A stretch of 10,625 bases of DNA from Isotricha intestinalis. Lineage: Eukaryota > Ciliophora > Litostomatea > Vestibuliferida > Isotrichidae. The position numbers were made by a program, and so were the translations under genes. Below the pieces are notes generated by a model. It made no database searches. It was not told the DNA's origin and was given only the letters and a program-made list of their open reading frames with translations. Positions 8,025 through 10,625 of the stretch are shown one piece after another (within the stretch, counting starts at the first letter, position 1; the number at the start of each line of letters is the position of its first letter). Location of the stretch: NCBI GenBank assembly GCA_023807065.1, contig JAJJLU010001074.1:1-10625 (forward strand). The letters are read 5' to 3'.

Positions 8025-9059
8025 ATGATAATGGATTCAGATTCAGAACAAGATGCAATTTTTCAATCAATTAATTCATATTCAGAGCAAAATACAGAAA
8101 ATGATTATTTATATATCCCTTTTGAAGATTGTTTTTTCAAAATTTTTGGAGAATCCTCTAAAGAAATAGATAAAATTTCTCTGGAAAAATTATCAAAAGA
8201 CAATGAAATAGAAAATTTATTTAAAAAAAATTTAGAAGAATTAATTTCAAATGAAGCAAAAAATAAAATAAATCAAAATGAATCAGATTGTATAATATGT
8301 AAAAATAATGATATATTTAAGAAAAAAAAAATTAAAGATTTTAAAATCTTTAAAGAAGGTTCTAAAGACTTTTCAGAGATAGTTAAAAATGCAAAAATAA
8401 TCAAAAAGAATCCACAATTTTCGGTTTGTAAAGAAATTTTACAATCAAATTCAATTAAAATTCAATTAGATGATGACAGTGAAAATAAAGTAACAATTAC
8501 AACAAAAAAAAAAATAAATAGAAAAAGTTGGAAAATTAAAAAAAAAAGAAAGTTTAAACCTGATGAAATAAGAAAAAAGATAAAATCAAGATTTCATAAA
8601 TCTTTAACAAATATAATTAATTTAAAATTAAAAAATGCTGGTTCACAAGAATTTTTTGGTCCTCTTCCTCAATGTTTTTTATGTAATATAACTATAGAAT
8701 TAAACAAAGAAGTAATGAATTTAACTTATAGACAATTATTAGAAAAAGATTTTACAAAACATTTAAAAGATCAAAAAAGTAAGCAAAAAGCAAATAAAGC
8801 AAAACATGAAAGAAATTTAAAAGTTTTAAAATACTTAGATGAACATGAAGAAATTTCTAAAAAATCAGGTTTTGATGATATTTCAAATATGGCTTATGCT
8901 GATATTTTAAGAGAATATTTTCTTTCTGAAGAATTTGAATTTTCTGTTAAAAAATTAAAATTAGAAAAAGAAAATGATGAATATATTAATGAATATATGA
9001 TTAAATCTAGAACTTATGTTAATTTTTTTCTAAATTATAAAGAAATATCAATGATTTAA
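8025..9059 (+). CDS. Basic protein with conserved-looking C-terminal block and two CxxC pairs; unnamed family
   Basis: The 344-residue product is soluble. An acidic Ser-rich N-terminus (1-60) leads to a first Cys pair, C89-I-I-C92. A strongly basic tract (161-190) contains INRKSWKIKKKRKFKPDEI. A dense block then runs to the end: KIKSRFHKSLTNII (185-198), FFGPLPQCFLC (210-220, second pair C217/C220), NKEVMNLTYRQLLEKDF (227-243), then LKYLDEHEEISKKSGFDD (268-285) and YADILREYFLSEEFE (291-305). The block resembles, from memory, uncharacterised protein families in other protists with the order R-F-H-K, L-P-x-x-F, T-Y-x-x-L-L. I cannot name a domain. The basic tract suggests nuclear localisation or nucleic-acid binding (inference). 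An in-frame TGA at 8022-8024 fixes the N-terminus at the ATG at 8025 or the one at 8031. The second lacks only two residues and cannot be excluded. An 11-A run at 8504-8514 is an assembly-risk spot, but the frame stays open. It ends on TAA. Confidence 0.82.
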   Translation: MIMDSDSEQDAIFQSINSYSEQNTENDYLYIPFEDCFFKIFGESSKEIDKISLEKLSKDNEIENLFKKNLEELISNEAKNKINQNESDCIICKNNDIFKKKKIKDFKIFKEGSKDFSEIVKNAKIIKKNPQFSVCKEILQSNSIKIQLDDDSENKVTITTKKKINRKSWKIKKKRKFKPDEIRKKIKSRFHKSLTNIINLKLKNAGSQEFFGPLPQCFLCNITIELNKEVMNLTYRQLLEKDFTKHLKDQKSKQKANKAKHERNLKVLKYLDEHEEISKKSGFDDISNMAYADILREYFLSEEFEFSVKKLKLEKENDEYINEYMIKSRTYVNFFLNYKEISMI

Positions 9060-9127
9060 ATAATATTATTTCAATTTGTAAATAAAATGAAAAATAAGAT
9101 ATATTAGAGGATAATATTTATTTTGTT

Positions 9128-9192
9128 TTATTAAGATTTTGAAATATTAAAAATGTAAGAAAGACATTTTATTCGATGAAAAATCTTAATAA
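9128..9192. repeat. Two-tier stem-loop (13 bp outer, 7 bp inner)
   Basis: The outer arms TTATTAAGATTTT (9128-9140) and AAAATCTTAATAA (9180-9192) are perfectly complementary. Inside them AAAATGT (9150-9156) pairs with ACATTTT (9164-9170) around the loop AAGAAAG. The two stems are separated by a symmetric internal loop of nine bases on each side (9141-9149 and 9171-9179). It sits 68 bases after the gene 4 stop codon, so it would be in that gene's 3' UTR or a separate RNA. An ACA follows at 9196-9198, but the pocket-to-ACA distance does not match the usual 14-16 bases of H/ACA RNAs. Confidence 0.5.
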
Positions 9193-9260
9193 TAAACAGT
9201 ATTGATTTAAAGAAATTTCCATTTAGGAGTATTAAATATTTGTAATTTTATAATAAGGCT

Positions 9261-9290
9261 TAATTTTATTTAATAAAATTTAATTTTATT
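9261..9290. repeat. Triple-arm AT repeat (TAATTTTATT direct and inverted copies)
   Basis: TAATTTTATT occurs at 9261-9270 and again at 9281-9290. The nine bases at 9272-9280 (AATAAAATT) are the exact reverse complement of the arms 9262-9270 and 9282-9290. The middle arm can pair with either side with a one-base spacer. It is probably simple-sequence drift in an AT-rich gap, and no function is claimed. Confidence 0.4.
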
Positions 9291-9601
9291 ATAATTGACT
9301 AATTATATTATTTTGAATTATATGAATTCCAAATAATAATATTAAAAATAATTCATAAATATAACAGAAGATAAATAATACTGAAACAGAAATTTAAATA
9401 AAAACAATAAAAATTTTTCATCAAAAATTCAAAGATAATTATTCTAATTGAAAATATATTATAAATAAAAAAATAGTTGAAATCAAAAAATTTCTATTTG
9501 TTGGAGCTGAAACATAAAAAATTGATAAATAATAATATTCATTTTAAATTTTTATAAATAAACCAAAAAAAAATAATTATATAAAATATGATTTTATTAA
9601 T

Positions 9602-10171
9602 TTATGATTTATTCAAACTTAATTTTAAAGAAGGCAATTTATCCATACTATTATTTTTATTTATTTTTATATCAGAATTTTTTCTAAGTCCAGTGAATTT
9701 CTTTTTCTCTTTTATTGGTTTAACTCTTCTTAAATTAGTGAATATTTTTCTTGAAAGAATAAAATCATTATTTAATTTTTCAGGGCAAATCATACTTTTT
9801 GTAGAATTTAATCTTTTATAAAAATAATTATTTGATTGAATTAAATTTTCTTTTATTCTTTTATTAACAGAATCAATAGTTTTTTTCTTTTCTTTCATAG
9901 CATTTTTTATTATTTCATTTGTTTCAATTAATTTATTTTTTCTTTTGTGAATTTTTTTTAATTTTTCATGCATAAAATTATTATCTCTGTTAATGAAAAA
10001 TAAACTATCTGATTTTGTTCTATGTAAATAATTATAATTTGTTTCTTTTTTAAAAAAAGGATTTCTTCTTGTTCTTATTAAATCTAATTTATGATGATGA
10101 ATTTTTATTCCACATTTTCTTAAATAGACACAATTTTGATCAAATTCAAAAGGTATATAAGGATTAATCAT
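9602..10171 (-). CDS. Small, very basic protein, unrecognised
   Basis: I do not recognise this 189-residue protein. It is strongly basic (Lys/Arg/Asn-rich) and lacks transmembrane segments and a signal peptide. The N-terminus is the most distinctive part: MINPYIPFEFDQNCVYLRKC with C14 and C20, followed by GIKIHHHKLDLIRTRRNPFF (21-40). The Cys pair and His triplet could bind a metal, but the spacing matches no finger I know. Residues about 66-112 are a charged, probably helical stretch. The tail (150-189) is Lys-rich and disordered-looking. It is the outermost gene and is transcribed away from the telomere. An open frame of 189 codons is very unlikely by chance at this A/T content, and codon use (AGA for Arg, A/T-ending codons) matches the other genes. 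The ATG at 10171 has the A-rich context ATAAATG. It ends on TAA (reverse complement of 9602-9604). Confidence 0.72.
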   Translation of the reverse strand: MINPYIPFEFDQNCVYLRKCGIKIHHHKLDLIRTRRNPFFKKETNYNYLHRTKSDSLFFINRDNNFMHEKLKKIHKRKNKLIETNEIIKNAMKEKKKTIDSVNKRIKENLIQSNNYFYKRLNSTKSMICPEKLNNDFILSRKIFTNLRRVKPIKEKKKFTGLRKNSDIKINKNNSMDKLPSLKLSLNKS

Positions 10172-10592
10172 TTATTTTATTTTTAATTGTTTAATTTTTT
10201 TTAAATATATATTCATTTGATTAATTAAGAATAAAAGAGAAAATAATATTTAATAGAAATATCTAATATTATTATACAATATAATTGAAATTTAATCAAA
10301 CATTATTTAATATCTTCTTTTTCATTTTCATCATTTTTTTAGTTTTAACATAATATAATTATTAATTTATATTATCTTTAAATTAACATTTTTACTCATT
10401 TCTAGATTCTCGGTAAATTTTCATAATTTTTTAAATATATTAGTAAAATATTTTATAATTAATTTCAATTAATATAATTTTATCAAACTATCTAAATTCA
10501 TAAAAATATAATATTTATTTTGACAAAAGAAAATTAAAATGATTAAATTAAAAAATAATTATAATTTGTTTAATTAATTTTTTAAATTACCT
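10172..10592. other. Gene-free subtelomeric stretch
   Basis: About 420 bases of very AT-rich sequence lie between the last gene and the telomere array. They should include the promoter of the minus-strand gene next to 10171. The longest start-to-stop frames are trivial, for example a ten-codon frame on the minus strand starting near 10399. No subtelomeric tandem repeat, mobile element or RNA motif is visible. Confidence 0.5.
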
Positions 10593-10625
10593 AGGATTTG
10601 GGGATTGGGGATTGGGGATTGGGGA
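10593..10625 (+). repeat. Telomere repeat array, (GGGGATT)n
   Basis: Three exact GGGGATT copies (10600-10620) and a partial GGGGA (10621-10625) run to the window edge. They are preceded by a degenerate AGGATTT (10593-10599). The G-rich strand reads 5'->3' toward the end, as in telomeres. The array is sharply different from the surrounding AT-rich sequence, in which a run of four Gs is otherwise almost absent. It differs from the classical ciliate units TTGGGG and TTTTGGGG by one A in a seven-base unit. Only about 3.7 units are visible, so the array is either truncated by the window or assembly, or very short. Confidence 0.88.

Larger units (their letters stand above)
9060..9601. other. 542-base gene-free region between convergent genes 4 and 5
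   Basis: No convincing ORF lies on either strand. Because genes 4 (+) and 5 (-) converge here, the region must contain two 3' ends and no obvious need for a promoter, so 542 bases is long for this compact locus. It holds a two-tier inverted repeat at 9128-9192 and a triple-arm AT repeat at 9261-9290, listed separately. CTGAAACA occurs twice (9381-9388 and 9507-9514). The spare length leaves room for a small RNA gene, but no known RNA signature is visible. Confidence 0.5.

Noticed and set aside
8001..8040. Tiny GT...AG intron joining the upstream ATG at 7992 to gene 4
   Set aside because: Splicing GT at 8001 to AG at 8040 would put the downstream sequence in the wrong frame, and gene 4 has its own starts.
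9128..9198. H/ACA-type RNA (hairpin with internal loop followed by ACA)
   Set aside because: The distance from the upper stem to the ACA is about 25 bases rather than 14-16, and there is no second hairpin or H box.
9174..9388. Possible box C/D snoRNA (GATGA near 9175 and CTGA at 9381)
   Set aside because: The C box is incomplete, the spacing of about 200 bases is too long, and there is no terminal stem.
9588..9821. 77-codon plus-strand frame resembling a small membrane protein
   Set aside because: It lies antisense to the longer minus-strand gene 5. Its hydrophobicity is what the complement of Lys-rich codons produces.
10310..10400. Small minus-strand gene with Lys/Glu-rich codons in the subtelomere
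   Set aside because: The frames are only about 10-17 codons, are separated by stops, and have no credible splice sites linking them.
1..10625. Prokaryotic accessory region such as a defence system or CRISPR array
   Set aside because: There are no repeat-spacer units, ribosome binding sites or prokaryotic families. The telomere and gene types are eukaryotic.

Overview
This is the end of a very AT-rich (well over 80% A+T by eye) eukaryotic nuclear chromosome. It carries five protein-coding genes without visible introns. The last bases, at the right edge, are a G-rich heptamer array (GGGGATT, three full copies plus a partial one), with the G-rich strand running 5'->3' toward the edge as telomeres do. 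There are no ribosome binding sites, operon-type overlaps or bacterial gene families. The gene content suggests a ciliate: a coiled-coil protein with T-F-x-P-x-I motifs and a C-terminal Y-E-G-D-T-A-E-N-L-A segment, and a NRF-type acyltransferase-3 membrane protein. All five reading frames close under the standard code, each on TAA, while Gln is CAA and Trp is TGG. This excludes the Tetrahymena/Paramecium code and fits ciliate groups that keep standard stops, such as litostomes (including rumen ciliates) or heterotrichs. The taxonomic placement is inference.

Layout, left to right. (1) 1-2361 +, a cytoskeletal or ciliary-type coiled-coil protein, cut at its 5' end by the window. (2) 2487-4742 +, a multi-pass acyltransferase-3/NRF-like membrane protein with a signal peptide. 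(3) 4816-7443 +, a large soluble all-helical protein that I do not recognise. (4) A 581-base gap with several small inverted repeats, then 8025-9059 +, a basic protein with a compact conserved-looking C-terminal block. (5) A 542-base convergent gap with a two-tier inverted repeat, then 9602-10171 -, a small very basic protein. (6) A gene-free 428-base subtelomeric stretch, then the telomere.

Genes 1 to 3 are packed head to tail with gaps of only 125 and 73 bases, so promoters and 3' ends must be very compact. Nothing shows that the five genes share a pathway. They look like an ordinary run of independent nuclear genes, and I found no evidence of a novel multi-gene system. The points most worth a second look are the heptameric telomere, the standard code in a ciliate-like gene set, the acyltransferase homologue without an obvious catalytic histidine, and the unnamed conserved block in gene 4.
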